Below are positions 22,834 through 35,384 of a stretch of DNA of 64,000 nt, piece after piece. Every line of letters starts with the position of its first letter. The stretch's first letter is position 1. Source of the DNA: Corythucha ciliata. Lineage: Eukaryota; Arthropoda; Insecta; Hemiptera; Tingidae. The position numbers and the translations under genes were made by a program. The notes under the pieces are model-generated. The model had not been told where the DNA came from. It saw only the letters and a program-made list of their open reading frames with translations, and searched no databases. The stretch covers positions 41,520,198-41,584,197 of the forward strand of contig CM075937.1 of the NCBI GenBank assembly GCA_038030265.1, read 5' to 3'.

Positions 22834-23474
22834 ATCCGTGAATCATCAATCACGCAGTCTTCATTCCTCAAACACCAACATTTCCATAACCCTAAATCCA
22901 AAAAAATTCTTGGTCGCACATGATCAATAATCAACCCTCAGCCCACATCGACTAATCTTCAATTACCCACCCTTATCAATCAACGACTATAACCATCAAT
23001 CGTCTCTCAATTTTCAATCCTCCTTCAATCATTCGTCTTCGTTCTTTCATACAAAATCCTCCTTCAATTGTCTGTCTTCGTTCTTTCATACCAAAAAATC
23101 AAAAAATATAAAACAGTCCAAAATGCAATACTCAGTCGAAAACAGGTGATTTTAGGTCCTTTGACCATTTTGGAACAACAATTTCGAAAAGCTGTAGCCC
23201 GTTCCATATTCATCGTGGAAAACTACTTTACATACAAAATTTGTTAGAAATTTATTGCTCAACAAGTTTTGTGAGTGAAGATTTTCCTGTAAAGTAACTC
23301 ATTTTCGGGATATTTAGAAGAAACTAAAAGAAGTGCTCAATAATTTTGGATTTTGGGCTGCCAAAAAATTGTACGAGCTTTTCAGAGTTCGCATTTTTTT
23401 TCTCGAACACTTCTGACCTACACATACAAGATGGCAAAAAAATGCCCGTGAGTAACATGGAAGTGAAAGAGGTT
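22834..23474. other. no gene; CAATC(A/T)-rich stretch
   Basis: 22850-23100 has loose repeats of 'aatc' and 'ttcaat' and a short duplicated 'ctgtcttcgttctttcatac'-like phrase. Nothing else recognised. Confidence 0.45.
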
Positions 23475-24420
23475 TGTTTTCGGCAACTTTGTAGTCAATT
23501 CGCAGGGAAATTGAACGAGAAATCTTAACAAAATAGTTACAAAATTCCAGGACCAATTGTTTCGAGTTTAATACCGAAAATATTATTCCGCTACGGGAAG
23601 AGCAGGCCTGGAAAATGATTTACCTTCAAAACAAAGGTCATACTCGCGTTTTTCATGCCAAGAAACAACTAGATTTAGATTACTATGTAAATCTGTGGCG
23701 AATAATTTTTAACGCAGTCACGCCAAATCTATCACCTCCCACAATTTTCTCTTAACCTCAGTTTTTTTTGGGTACAAATATTTGCAATTAAGATACAAAG
23801 GGGCTCTAGAGGCCTTTTTTTGCAATTTCGACCGTCATTTTTGGCTACTGGTCCTTTTGCGCTAAAAACGACGATTTTGGCCACAAAAAAAGTTGCATAT
23901 TTTCGGCAATATTGTGGTCAATTCGCAAGGAAATTTCACGAGGAATCCGAAAAAAATATCAAAAAAATTCTGGAGTCAGTTGTTCTGAAGTTATAAAAAA
24001 AAAATCTGTGGCAAACAATTTTTGACGTAGTCACGCCAAATCGATCTCCTCCCACAATTTTCTCTTAATCTCAGTTTTTTTTGGGTACAAATATTTGCAA
24101 TTAAGATACAAAGGGACTCTAGAAGCCCTTTTTTGCAATTTCGACCGTCATTTTTTGCTACTGGTCCTTTTGCGCTAAAAACGACGATTTTGGTACAAAA
24201 AAAGTTGTATTTTTTCGACAATATTGTGGTCAATTCGCAAGGAAATTCCACGAGGAATCCGAAAAAAATATCAAAAAATTCTGGAATGACTTGTTCTGAA
24301 GTTATATCCAAAAACGACATTTCGGTACGGGGAGAACATGTCCGATAAATGATTTTTTCTCAAAACAAAGGTCAGATTTGTGCTTCTCATACTAAGAAAT
24401 AGCCAGGTTTTCATTTTCAT
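23475..24420. repeat. tandem repeat, about 312-bp unit, two full and one partial copy
   Basis: The stretch beginning 'aatctgtggcgaataattt' at about 23690 recurs as 'aatctgtggcaaacaattt' at about 24003. 'gtcaattcgcaaggaaat' occurs at about 23921 and 24230, with an older version at 23496. The partial first copy shares the 'caaaacaaaggtca' block with the third. Confidence 0.88.
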
Positions 24421-24564
24421 GCAATTTATCGAAAAAAAAGCGACAGACCGTCAGACCGACGGCATGCCAAAAACCACTTTTTTCAACTTTTCTGAGGTTG
24501 TACATTATGAATGTGATGTCAGCTCGGACTCGATTTTTTTCACGAACACCACACTTCCATTTCC

Positions 24565-25150
24565 GTAGGGAACATGGAAGTAAAATGGAAAAAATTGCTA
24601 ATTTGCAGCTTAAATTTAGTCAAGCGCCAATTCTTGGCAAAAATTGACAAAACTCGGTAGGTAATGCACGGGTTGGGAACGCTACCACGCTGCTAAAATT
24701 TAGAAAAAGCGAAGATTGGCTGCTAAAATTGAGAAACATCACTAATTCTCGAATTAAGTGTCGAGAAATTTATAATTTAACAATGATGATTTTTTGACAG
24801 AAATGGATGGATATAGATGTAAATTTTTTGGTTTGAAAAAAAAATTACATTTATAATTCAAATTCGGACCTTCTGAAGGCATTTTTGTGGCTGAAATTCA
24901 GAAAAATGGCTAATTCATGCATGGCTATGGTACAATGTTAAAAAATACGCTAATCCACGGCTAGAACTGAAAAGAAGCAATAATCTATACCTATAAAAGT
25001 TATATAAAATTGCTAATGCGGTGGTAAAATGTGAAAAACCGCTAATTTGCGGGTAATATTCAGAAAATAAAATAATCAGCCTGGTCAAATTAAGAGAAAG
25101 GTTAATTTTAAGCCTATAAATTGAGAAAATTGCTAATTCGCGGCTAATTG
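24565..25150 (-). repeat. family A minisatellite, minus orientation
   Basis: About 18 degenerate units, ending about 70 bp inside the right end of the hAT-like element. Confidence 0.85.
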
Positions 25151-25227
25151 CTAATAGCGGGGAGGGGGCACCTACCATGACCACCGCTCCGGGCATCAAA
25201 ATGTCACGCTACGCCCCTGGGCCACTC

Positions 25228-25615
25228 AATGATGTTGAGGAGGAAACCGCGTCCATAGGTCAAATAAGCATTCTCCACGGCAAAGGCGTAGAGTTTAGGT
25301 TTTCGTTGGAGGGGGGGGGGACGGTGGGATAAATTAGCTTGGCATAGATAGCGAGGGGGGTAAGTATTGAAATTTCGCAGTACATAATTAAAGAATAACA
25401 AAATAATATAACTGAGCACAAAACGTAAGAACAAACATCTCATATTTGAACTGGGTAATCGAATAAGGGGCGTGGCTGGTTGTAATCACCAGATTAGACG
25501 GTGATTTGGATCCCATTCGACGATTTCCAGTGCATGCGACTTCGAGAATTGAATGTCACTGCTCAGCAAATTGTGTGGCTGATTATTTTATTCTGCCCAC
25601 GAAATCGCTACTCTG
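25228..25615. other. intergenic, nothing recognised
   Basis: Flank of the element; a G-run at 25311-25320. No gene or repeat recognised. Confidence 0.45.
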
Positions 25616-25619
25616 AGAG

Positions 25620-26960
25620 GGCGCACGCGCAGCTTGGAAAAAGCGATACATTTGTGATTAAAAGTAAACAAAAGCGATAATATTATCGGTTTCTCGATGC
25701 AACTTTCCGTCCAAAACTGAGAAAAAATAACTGATTCGTGATGTATAGAAGCCATTTGACGGGTGGAATTGAGAAAAAAACGCAAAACTCGTGGTTAACA
25801 TTGAGAAAAAGTCTCATTCGGGAGCGAAAATGGAGAAAAATGGCTAATTTGGGGAATAAAACAGCTACAATACTGGTAAAATTAGCCCGCACCTTAAATT
25901 ATGAAAAACGCTAAATCACGACAAAAAATTGAGATACATCACTATTTCGCTGAATAAAACGCCAATTCATGTGTAAAACTGAGGAAAAGTGCTAATTCAC
26001 GGCTGAAGTTAAGAAAATTCCATAATTCACGGGTTAAAGAGCACTAAATCACGGCTAAAATTGAAAAAAATCGCTAACTCGCGGATGAAATCGCGAAAAT
26101 GTGCTAATTCAAAGCTCAAATTTAGAAAAAACACTGATTCACACTTGTGATCGAAGAAATTCAAAGTCAATTCGCGGCTTCTGAAGCCAAGTTTGCGACT
26201 TCTGAAGCCAAGTTTGCGACTAAAATAGAGAAGAGATAAGGCGCGATTCTCGCTTGGAATTGTAAAACTCAAAAATTTGATAGTTTGAGGGGTAAAAACG
26301 CGACAGTGCAGCTAAAATTGAGAAAAAAACGCTAATTCGCGGATAGTATATTCACAGGACAAAAACGGCACATTGCGGCTTTTGAGGAAAAGCGTTATTT
26401 CACAGATGAAACTGAAAAAAAAAAAAAATATTAATTCAAGGCTACAATTAGGAAAAGTCTCTAATTCACTGGATAAAAACACTGTAATTCGCTCTAATAC
26501 TGAGAAAATACGCTAATGCAATTATGAAGTTGAGAAAAACAGCTAATTTACGGGTAAAGTGTGGGAAAAGCGCTCATTCGCCAATTCGCGGCTTCTTTAG
26601 CCAATTCCACCTAAAGTAGAGGAAAATCGGCTTAAAAAAAAGACAATAATCGCTAGTCGGGAATATGCACAAATTCATTGCTTAAATGGAGGAAAACACT
26701 GGCTTGCGGCTAAAATTGAAAACATACCAATTCATCGGCTTCTAGTGCCAATTTTACGACAGTAAAATGGAGAAAAATTTGAGAGAAGTCGCGACCAATG
26801 CGCTAATTCATGATGAAATTGAGAAAAAGTGCTAATTCGCGGCTGAAATATTGAAAAGGGCTTCCTTTAAAGGCTCGCTTAAATTAAGAAAAATCGCTTC
26901 TTCGCGGATAAGATGCAGAAAAAGCGCTAATTCGCGGTTTAAATTAAGAAAATACCATTA
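25620..26960 (-). repeat. family A minisatellite, minus orientation, long block
   Basis: Some 40 degenerate units. Contains a perfect local duplication 'cttctgaagccaagtttgcg' at 26178-26217, which shows recent slippage. A hAT-like right end (GTACGCCTCTG, ending 27133) follows 170 bp downstream, but no left partner was found. Confidence 0.88.
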
Positions 26961-27204
26961 CCTTCTCGTCGTTATACCATAGTACATCACCTTTTGCTGA
27001 TCGATTTGTTGAAAATGAGGTGAAAAAAATGGGGGGAGGGGGCCGAAAAGGTACCTTTGCTCACCCAATAGGAACATTGGGTGGGCGATGGACCACCTCG
27101 CCCCCCCCCCTACCACCTAACTGTACGCCTCTGTTCCACGCGGGACTCATAATTTCGGCTCAAATCGAAATACTCAGAGAAAATGACACTAAAAATTTCT
27201 CAGT

Positions 27205-28045
27205 TATAGGGGCGTAGGTAGGGGGGAGGGGATGTGGAGGATAAATCCCCCCTCCCCCCCAGCTACAAGTTTAAATTGTCTTCATTTTTCCTGTCCCACT
27301 AAAATGTATCATTGTGTGCGTGCGTTTATTTGTGAAGTGTTTCGCCAGATTAGGGAGGATATAATTGGCGGAAAACCCGTAATGCTTGCGGAATCCACAT
27401 AAGAAATGATCTGAGGACTCTGAAAATGCACACAGTCACTACTCTTACTACTCTAAATAATATTTGCTGACAGTTATCTCGAGTTATCGAAAAGTACTAG
27501 CACTTTTTCCCGTGGAGTCATAGGCGGAAACGATAAAAGTTTGCGGAAACGTGATCTCAAAAAATTAGAGGGTGCTCAAACCACACACAGTTACTTCTGA
27601 CGCAGTTTGACAGAATATTTGCTGAAGGTGGTGAGGTGGGAAACGTATAAATGCGGAAATTGTGGAAATGTTCAAAGAATTCCAACTCAGTATTATTAGA
27701 CTAGAAGCAACTCATATATACACATGTCCAAAAATGAGCATTTCCCGTTGCAGTTAGGCAGATTTTCTCGACTCCAAGCGAAGTCCGCGTGTACCGAGCC
27801 ACTTCTTTGGACTTCGGGCCTGTGGATTGCGTGACATGAGCAGCAGGAAAATTGGTTAAGCTTCTGTAAGCGGGCGAAAGTGGCCTGAACACTAACTGTG
27901 TCAATATCGTCAACGGCTATTTTTTATTATTTAGTAAATGTTGAAGTAAGCTTTAGGTAATTAAATCATTTTTTGGAGTAAAAATATTCATTTTATTGCA
28001 TTTTACCGACTAGTTTCGGGGTATTCGCCCCATTATCAAGGGATC
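27205..28045. repeat. dispersed repeat plus a CTAGTTTCG/CCCCATTATCAAG-type repeat end
   Basis: 27205-27270 and 27745-27830 match 21721-21950. 27990-28045 carries 'accgactagtttcggggtat' and 'gccccattatcaaggga', a phrase that looks like the end of a common arthropod repeat; that attribution is from memory and weak. No gene. Confidence 0.45.
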
Positions 28046-28144
28046 CCGGCAGAAACAAATCTCTGCCTCATATTACGTCAACACAAAACTCCCAAAAATC
28101 CTGAGGACGGACGTGTGTACGTGGAAACTTGTTTCTCAACGTCG

Positions 28145-29470
28145 AGAAGAGTTTTTGTCAACTTTTCTCAATTTTAGCCGCGTGTATCGTTTCTTCTCAA
28201 TTTCAACCACGGATTATCAGTTCTGCCCCCTCTCCCATAACCATGAATTTGCGCATTTTCTCAACTTTAACAGCAGAGTAGCGTTTTTACCCCGAGAGCG
28301 ATGTTTCTTAATTGTCCACGAGTTTTAGCGCTTTCCTCACGTTTAGCGGCAATTTAGCGATTTTTCATCTTTTCAATTCTTTTAGCAGGGAATTAGCACT
28401 TTTCTCAGTTTTAGCAGTTTTAGCTCTGAAGTGTTTTCCTCAACATATTGGCCGCGAACTACAGGGCTTTTCACAAATTAGGATTTTTTTGGTTCACCAC
28501 ACGCTATGCGTGAGCGATTTTGTCTCAGTTTTACCCACGAATTAGCGATTTTTTCACCCATTCCCATAAATTGGCGCTTTTTCTCAATTTCTGCCTCAAA
28601 AGTAGCCTTCAGAAGCCGCGAATGGCGTATTTATTCAGTTTTGACGCAAATTATAATTCTTCTCAATTTTAGCCGCGAATGAGCGCTTAGTAGAGTTTCA
28701 AACCTGTGAAGTAGCGAATTTTCTTAATTTCAGTCACGAATTAGCGTTTTGCGCAATTTTATTTGTAAATTGCCGATTTTTTTTTCCATTTTTAGCCGCG
28801 AACTCTCAATTTAGGCTTAAAATTAAGCTTAAAACCTATTAATTTTGGCCAGACTTATTATTATTTTCCAAATATTACCCACAAATTAGCGATTTTAGTA
28901 CCGCATTAGCAATTTTATATTACGTTCAGGTATAGATTGTTGCTTCTATACTCAGTTTTCACTTATAGCCGTGCATGAGTTTGACGTTTTTCGGAATTTT
29001 ACCCACAAAATTGCCTTCAGAACTAATTCAGGTGCAAGTGCGCGTACTTGAATTAGGAATTTCACCACACTTTATCCGAGAATTAGTGATGTTTCTCAAT
29101 TTTAGCAGCGAATTGGCGTTTTTTCTTAATTTTTGCGGCGAATTAAGCATCAATACCCGCTTTCATACACGAATGGGCGGTTTTTTGCAATTTCAGTTGT
29201 GAATTTGCATAATCTTTCTTCTTCGTCTTTTTTTTTTGTCAATATTATAGCGTGTTTTCTCAATTTTAACCACTGGGTTGGTCCAAAAACAACATTTTAG
29301 CGTTGATTTCCACAATTTATTCGTAAAATGGCCTCCGTGCGAATAAGCGATTTTTTCTCAATTTCATTTTAGTTCGGAAGTTGCATCGCGAGACCACGAA
29401 TCAGTGCTTTTTCGCAGTTACAACCACGAATATTAGCGATTTTTTCAATTTTTTTTGCCACGTCAGCAAG
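28145..29470 (+). repeat. family A minisatellite, plus orientation
   Basis: About 40 degenerate units, including the variant 'gtagccttcagaagccgcg' near 28605. Leads into the central module at 29495. Confidence 0.88.
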
Positions 29471-29494
29471 TTGGAAATTGCCGATCAGCACTTT

Positions 29495-29770
29495 ACTGGG
29501 CTTAAGGGCCTAAAGAAACTGGGGACACGGTGTATTTTCTTTTTTTCAGCCGCGAATTTTCTCAAGTTGAGCCACCAGAATAGCGCTTTTGGGGGTTCAA
29601 TCGAATATTCAGCCTACAGTGTTTGCTTATATCACTTGCAACGTTCTATTTTCCAGGTCGGATAGACTGAAATTCGTAGAAAGTAGCCAAATCGGAGTCA
29701 AACCGTCCGACCTCTTCACGCATAAACCTACATTCATGGATACCTAACCTAAAAATCCTCATTTTTCCGT
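29495..29770 (+). repeat. central module, copy 2
   Basis: Same ordered blocks as 2795-3110 ('actggggacacggtgtattt', 'caatcgaatattcagcct', 'gcaacgttctatt', 'ggtcggatagactgaaa'). Confidence 0.8.
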
Positions 29771-29804
29771 ATTTCAGCTTTACGAGGGCCCCTTCTGACG
29801 GGGG

Positions 29805-31030
29805 CGTTTCCTCGCAATTTTAGCCGTGAATTAGCGGATTTTCTAAAATTAGTCCACGATTTATCGTTTTTCTCCGTTTCAGCAGCGAATTTACGCTTCT
29901 TGTTCACGTTAGCCGAGAATTTTCTCCATTTTTGGCAGCGAACGAGCTCTTTATCAAAATTTTAGACGGGAATCATCGGTTTGTCTCAGGTTTAGTCACA
30001 AGTTAACGTCCCCTCCCCAATTTAAGCGTTTATCTCCACATCTTAGTCATGTGGATTAGCGTTTATCACCGTTCTAGTAGGTCGTTAAAGACCACAACCA
30101 TTTATCACCATTCTAGCCGCGAGTTAGCTATCGCGCGTCTTAGCTTATTTGTCGCATTTTCTGAAATTGATCCGCGAATTAGCATCTTTCTCCATGTCAG
30201 CTGCTGATAAGCGCTTTTTGCCAAAATTAGCCACGAATTTAAGTTTTAATTATCTTTATTTTAGCTGCAAATAAGCAATTTTAGGCAGGAATTAGCTGTT
30301 TGTCCCAGTTTTAGCCGTGAATGAGCAGGTTTTTGATCACATATGTCCGTGAATTAGCGTTTTTCTTAGTGTTGTGTGATGTAAGCTCTTTTTCTTAATT
30401 TTAGTCGCGAATTATTTCTCGATTTTATCCAGAAATTACCTTTCTGCATTTGATCCGCGAATTGGCGTTTTCCAAAAAAATCAGGCATTGTCTAAAAAAT
30501 TAGTCATTTTTTTGCACAAACTTTTCAATTTTTGCACAAAATCAGCCATTTTTCGTTCAAAATCTACCGTTTTTCATTAATAATTGCTAATTCATGGTCA
30601 GTTTTATTTCAGAATTCGCATTAATTAGCTGCACCATTTAAAAATAATTGCTTATTTGTGGATAAAATTGCGAAAACGCGCTAATTCGCGGCTAAAATTG
30701 AGATAAAGCGCTAATTCTTGGCAACCCGATTCAGCTAAAAATGAGAAAAATCTTCAGTTCGTAACTAAAATTGACAAAAAATTAAAAATTTGTGATTTCT
30801 TGAATCTCGATGCAATATAAGGAAAATAAGTTGTGTAAAAATCGCTAATACATGGCGTAAATGTACAGAGGCAATCTTACGGCTAAAATTTATTTAAAAA
30901 ATGCTAATGTGCAGTTCTTGGGGCAAGTCTGCGGCTAAAATTAAGAAAAAATGCTAATTCATAGCTTAGCTCTACAAAAACGCTACTTATTTGCGGCAAA
31001 AATCGATAAAATGCCAATAGGCGCGTGGCT
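29805..31030. repeat. family A minisatellite, plus then minus orientation
   Basis: Plus-orientation units fill 29805-30470. The orientation flips near 30540 and minus units fill 30580-31030. The switch zone has 'ttgcacaaa' repeats. Confidence 0.85.
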
Positions 31031-32210
31031 GTAGGCTGTAGATGGGCCTGAAACTGAAAAAAGTATACGAACATTTGGACGATTTTCGAGCACCCCAAAG
31101 TTAGCAGTACTAGCACAGATCTTTCGAAGCTGCAAAATTTATTTTACCCTTTTGGTACCTATCACAAAATCACCCAAAAAACACCCTAAAAATTCATCAG
31201 AACTTTTATTTATTGAGACCGTTTTTGTCGTGGTTTTATCTTTCACTTATTTGATTTATTATTATTATTGTTTATTGTCTTCAAGTTTCAATATTACAAC
31301 AGTATTTCACAATTTCGTCTTTTAATTAATAGATAGATAAATTTTATGTAAAATGTCGCCTTCTATTGAAGCAATAGCCACTGAATTAGGCCTCGTTAAG
31401 GGATTTTCTCCAGAAATATAGATAAGCAAAAATAAAAAATTGCAGTAATGAATAATATATGAATAAGGTAATGTACCCCCTCCCCACCAATATAAGGGCG
31501 GTAAATCTTTTGACCCGCGCCTGCTCCCAGCCTATTGACCGTGATCGAGCAAAAGAAATCCAACACTTGGTTTCTGTTTCCGTCAATCATTAAGAGCATT
31601 CAATGAGTCCGTCCCGCGGGTACACCAAAAGCCCAGCAGTCGTGGCAGCGAAATGGTCGAATTCGTGGACGAACGGAGTGAATCATCCCTGAAAGTAACT
31701 CATGCTCATAGTTTCACCCTTCAATAAACATTAGGGGTACTCACGCAATATGTAAACACGGTAAAGAAGTAACAAAAAACGGCGTTTCTTTGGAACATTG
31801 TTGGCAAGGGGGGAGGGGGAAGGGATTTAGCCAACATTGCAGAGAAATTCCCTTTCACCGGTTAACATATTGAAATGAGTCCCCTTATTTTACTGTTGAC
31901 ACAGTATGCCTCTACAGTCGGTAGACTTCAAAGCTTTCCTTACATGAATAAGGAAGTAAAAAATCGTTCAGTAAGCGCTCTAAATACGATTGTGTGTGGG
32001 AAATGGGAGGCTTTGATTTATTTCGTTCAAGTAATTTGGTCAAATTATCGGGATTATTCCTTGGTATGATTCACGAAGGGATAATTTGGCTTCACGCACG
32101 TAGCAATTGTTTTTTTTTTTTTTTTTTTATGGAGCGGCGAAAATAAAGGGCTCGAAGTGGTTTTGTGTTGCTCAAAATATTGTCCTATCAACTATCTTAC
32201 ATTCGTCACA
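31031..32210. other. 5' flank of the ionotropic receptor gene
   Basis: No coding or repeat family recognised. Includes a T-run at 32109-32129 about 80 bp before the receptor start, and a short G-run near 31810. Confidence 0.45.
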
Positions 32211-34562
32211 ATGATTTTATCATCAAATATCATAATATTATTCCGTTTTATTCTTATTTTCACCTCTAGTTTAGGGATTGGTCTAAAACCCATCGCTGAT
32301 TTCTTTACGATGAAGCAAACTAAATCGATTGTATTTTTGGAGTGCCGTGATAATGGTAAGTGGTGGATCTTAGCAATTCATTGTAGATTTTATTTAATTT
32401 TGTGGCAGTCAGTTCTCAGAGCTTAAGGTATTTCGTCCGAAGAAATTTTTTAATTTTGAAAGACGACACCGGAGTTAAACAGTTAGAATGGTTAAGTGCT
32501 CATTACAAGCAAGGAGTTTTCGTTGATTCTACGTGTTCGCATAATAAGAACTTCATTAAATCTGTATACACCTCAAAATTAAATTGACCAATTTAATTTA
32601 ATTAAAATTTAGTTTTAGTTAACAGAAAAAAGTAACAATTTATTCTAGGCTACACGATTGACAACCATGACTATGAGCTTTGCTTGGCTCGTTTTGGCTT
32701 CGGAAGAGATCAAAGAAGCGAACGCTATATTCAACTCAACCGAAATGGGCCTATTCTCCGATGTGACTCTCATAACGGCCGATTCTCACCAATTGTTTCA
32801 AGTCACGAAATCAAACGGCATCGTGTCTTTGGTTAAACTCGGTCAGTGGGTTGAAGGACTGGGCATTGTTCTGTCCGAGTATCATCAGAATTCGAGTAAG
32901 AATAAGCGATTGTTGGTCAATTCAGTGGTGACTATCGGAATTGTGGTAAGGTGTTGGGAGAAAAGTAGAAAACGATGAAAAAGGTGGTTGGGTAAAACAC
33001 TGGGTCTGCTTTGCTTATAGTTTTCGCAGGATGTCTACAACCGAAATAATCTATCGAAAGAGTTGCAAGACATTACGTTCAAGCCTGGTGAGGACGCTGC
33101 CAACAGGAATACATACGCCTTGGCACTGCTACTTAGCAACTTATTCAACTTCAGGTGCTTGAATTTACTTCCTTAAACCATAACAATAATTGAAAACATT
33201 TGAAATGTTTTTTTCAAAGCATAAAAATCCAAATAAGCTCCGCTTTTGGATGGAGGAACACTGACGGCATGTGGTCGGGTGCAATGGGTCAGTTACAAAG
33301 TGCAGAAATAAATTTGACGCTGACTACACTGCCAAGCGTGGAACGCTTAGAAATCAGCTATATGTCTTTGCCACTTCAAGAATACGCGTATAAAACCAAT
33401 CTGTCAGCAAAACTAATTAGTTCATTACTTTTGAGTTAACTTTTTAGCATGACTTATGTATTTAAACAACCCAAAACTCTGGGAACGTACAGAGCAATGT
33501 TAATGGAGTTCACTCTGTACACTTGGATTGTCGTTGGTATGAGTGTTTTCTGTGGAGGTTCGATATTTCTGTTGGTTCAGACATTGAATGAAGATAAGGA
33601 AACTCTTCTGGGGGGTCTTTTACTTTCACTCGGTACATTCACAAATCAAGGTAAACGGAGTTTGCGTCTGTCGTTATAATTATTACGGCATCATTTGTAT
33701 TCCAGGATTGACTAATATTCCTAAAAATAGTTCATCGCGCCTTGTAACCCTTACTTTACTACTAACGGGCACTCTGGTAGCAATGTACTATAATGCTGCT
33801 ACAATGACTTCTTTGCTTACCCCAGCATCACCGTCAATACGAAATCTTAAAAGTTTAATTGGAAGTGGTATGAAATTGGGATATCTCAACGCTACATACG
33901 TCAACAACATTCCCGTTGGAAATGATTTATTCATTATGAAACCAAGGGAACCGATAGGAAGATAAGCTTGAAATTCGTTTACAGGCTCGGCATAGAGTGT
34001 TCCCTCCTATCGTTACTCAAATCATGAATAAAGACCTCCATTTGTACAATCTCGAAGACGGTCTCGGAACAGTTAGCACAAAACAAGCATTCTGCGCAGA
34101 ACAGTTTGTCGTATATAAGGCGGTCGTGGACATCTTTCGTGATTCAGACATTTGTGATCTTTCCTACATCAACGCTGATACTCCGACTTTTGTCGTTTCA
34201 TTTCTGCAGAAAGATTCACACTTCCGGGAAATGTACCAAAGGGGGTACGCTCCACTTTTCTCTACAATTCGCCCTATTTTTTTTTTCGTTTACAAATTTA
34301 ATGATATAATTTTGTTCTGAGGTTGCTGAGACTTCAGGAGCACGGTCTCAAACAACGGGAGCACGATCGTTGGATTGGAAAACGACCCGACTGTTTAAAA
34401 AGCAGTGATTTTACCGTCGTTGGAATCGAAGCGGTTAGCGTCGCTCTGACGGTGTTCCTAGCTGGCATTCTGGTATCTCTTGCGACTCTTTTGATTGAAA
34501 AATGCGTGTCGTCTAAGCTGCAAATGAAACGTCGTCGTCGAGGCACTGTAATGCTAAGTTAA
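32211..34562 (+). CDS. ionotropic receptor (IR), divergent iGluR-like ligand-gated channel, 9 exons
   Basis: Cation channel of the chemosensory IR branch of ionotropic glutamate receptors, in the plasma membrane of sensory cells. Exons: 32211-32355, 32409-32563, 32649-32945, 33030-33154, 33220-33387, 33448-33650, 33706-33914, 33985-34244 and 34322-34562. Phases match at every join, giving 600 residues. Residues 1-20 form a signal peptide. S1 carries DGMWSGAMGQL (256-266) and Arg283 at the place of the ligand-binding arginine. M1 is about 320-342, the pore loop 348-365, M2 (LVTLTLLLTGTLVAMYYNAA) 377-396 and M3 558-579. The N-terminal domain is short, as in IRs. Exon 4 could start 9 bp earlier (33021). 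The exon 7 donor (GTTGGA) and exon 2 donor (GTATAC) are weak. The start could be 32157. Ligand unknown. Confidence 0.88.
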
Positions 34563-34623
34563 GAAATTAAATATTACGCGAGCGAGCTCTGTAATTTCCA
34601 TCACATCGCCACAACGGTTGTAA

Positions 34624-34629
34624 AATAAA
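34624..34629 (+). terminator. polyadenylation signal of the IR gene
   Basis: AATAAA 62 nt past the stop codon. Confidence 0.55.
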
Positions 34630-34661
34630 GCTCTTTTAACCACAAATGAAGATCACACAGG

Positions 34662-34790
34662 TTCAAATTTTAAGCCAAGGTTACATATTGACCCAAGCGT
34701 AAATTGTGTGCCAAATTTCAGCGCAATCCAAGCATTTTAAGTACCTGGTCACTATAGTAGGAGGTCCAGGTCAGTAAATTAGGCACCACC
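34662..34790. repeat. diverged single unit of the 152-bp repeat
   Basis: 'caagcgtaaattgtgtgcca', 'aatttcagcgcaatccaagc' and 'gtacctggtcactatag' align in order with the 152-bp unit at 17220, at roughly three quarters identity by eye. Confidence 0.75.
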
Positions 34791-34911
34791 CGGTGGCGTA
34801 AATGCCAAACTGGTGCGAATGCCCGAACTCTGATGAGCGACAAGCAAACAATAAATCACGAATTCCACTGTTTTCGTTCACCCTGCACCTTACACACTCC
34901 ACAATTCACAG

Positions 34912-35000
34912 AAATCCGGATAACATCAGTTTAATTAATTTATTAATTAAAAATCCGGCGACAGAAATATTCATTATATCCATCTATTTAATGAAATTAA
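34912..35000 (+). repeat. SINE-like tail, copy without tRNA head
   Basis: 'tccggataacatcagtttaa', 'ttaatttattaattaaa' and 'gcgacagaaatattcattat' match the right arm of the tRNA palindrome at 37494-37566. The tRNA-like part is absent. Confidence 0.75.
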
Positions 35001-35384
35001 CAACTGATCAACAACAAACTTTTTCTACGGGCACTATGGTTACGTGTAGACGCTACACAGTGATCATTTGTTCTAAAATCATTCCAACCATGAGCTAGCG
35101 TAAAAATACCGCCAAAACGCGGTATCTATGGCGTTATAACATTATTTGTGATAGAGCGTCCTTAGTTACAGCTTGCGTTAATTTTTTAACGCTAGCTCTT
35201 GGTTGACCCCCTGGTGCGTTATTTTTAGTAGAAGGGGTAAAGGGGAAGATCATTTCACTAAATTCGTGGGCGAGCGAGAGTCCATCAATAAGTGGACAGA
35301 CTTTAACAACAAAAACTTCTAACCAAAAATTCACTAACCTCAAAAGCTTGGATCCCAAAAAGATCAGACGCCCCTCGGATATTT
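35001..35384. other. no gene recognised
   Basis: Intergenic; no repeat family or coding signal seen. Confidence 0.4.

Larger units (their letters stand above)
21302..25219. mobile_element. large hAT-like non-autonomous element with perfect 8-bp TSD
   Basis: The left end reads CAGTGGCGTAGCGTATAG; the right end reads ACGCTACGCCCCTG, so the inverted terminal match is CAGKGGCGTAGCGT. Both sides carry the identical octamer GGCCACTC (21294-21301 and 25220-25227). An 8-bp duplication plus CAG...CTG ends fits the hAT superfamily. The 3.9 kb interior has no transposase. It holds family A minisatellite in minus orientation (22085-22480 and 24565-25150), a foldback element (22481-22833), a roughly 310-bp tandem (23475-24420) and a dispersed repeat (21721-21950). 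It is a composite grown by nested insertions. Confidence 0.88.

Noticed and set aside
27121..27141. hAT-like right end GTACGCCTCTG as the border of the 25620-26960 array
   Set aside because: No left partner with a matching octamer (ttccacgc) could be found, so no element is called.
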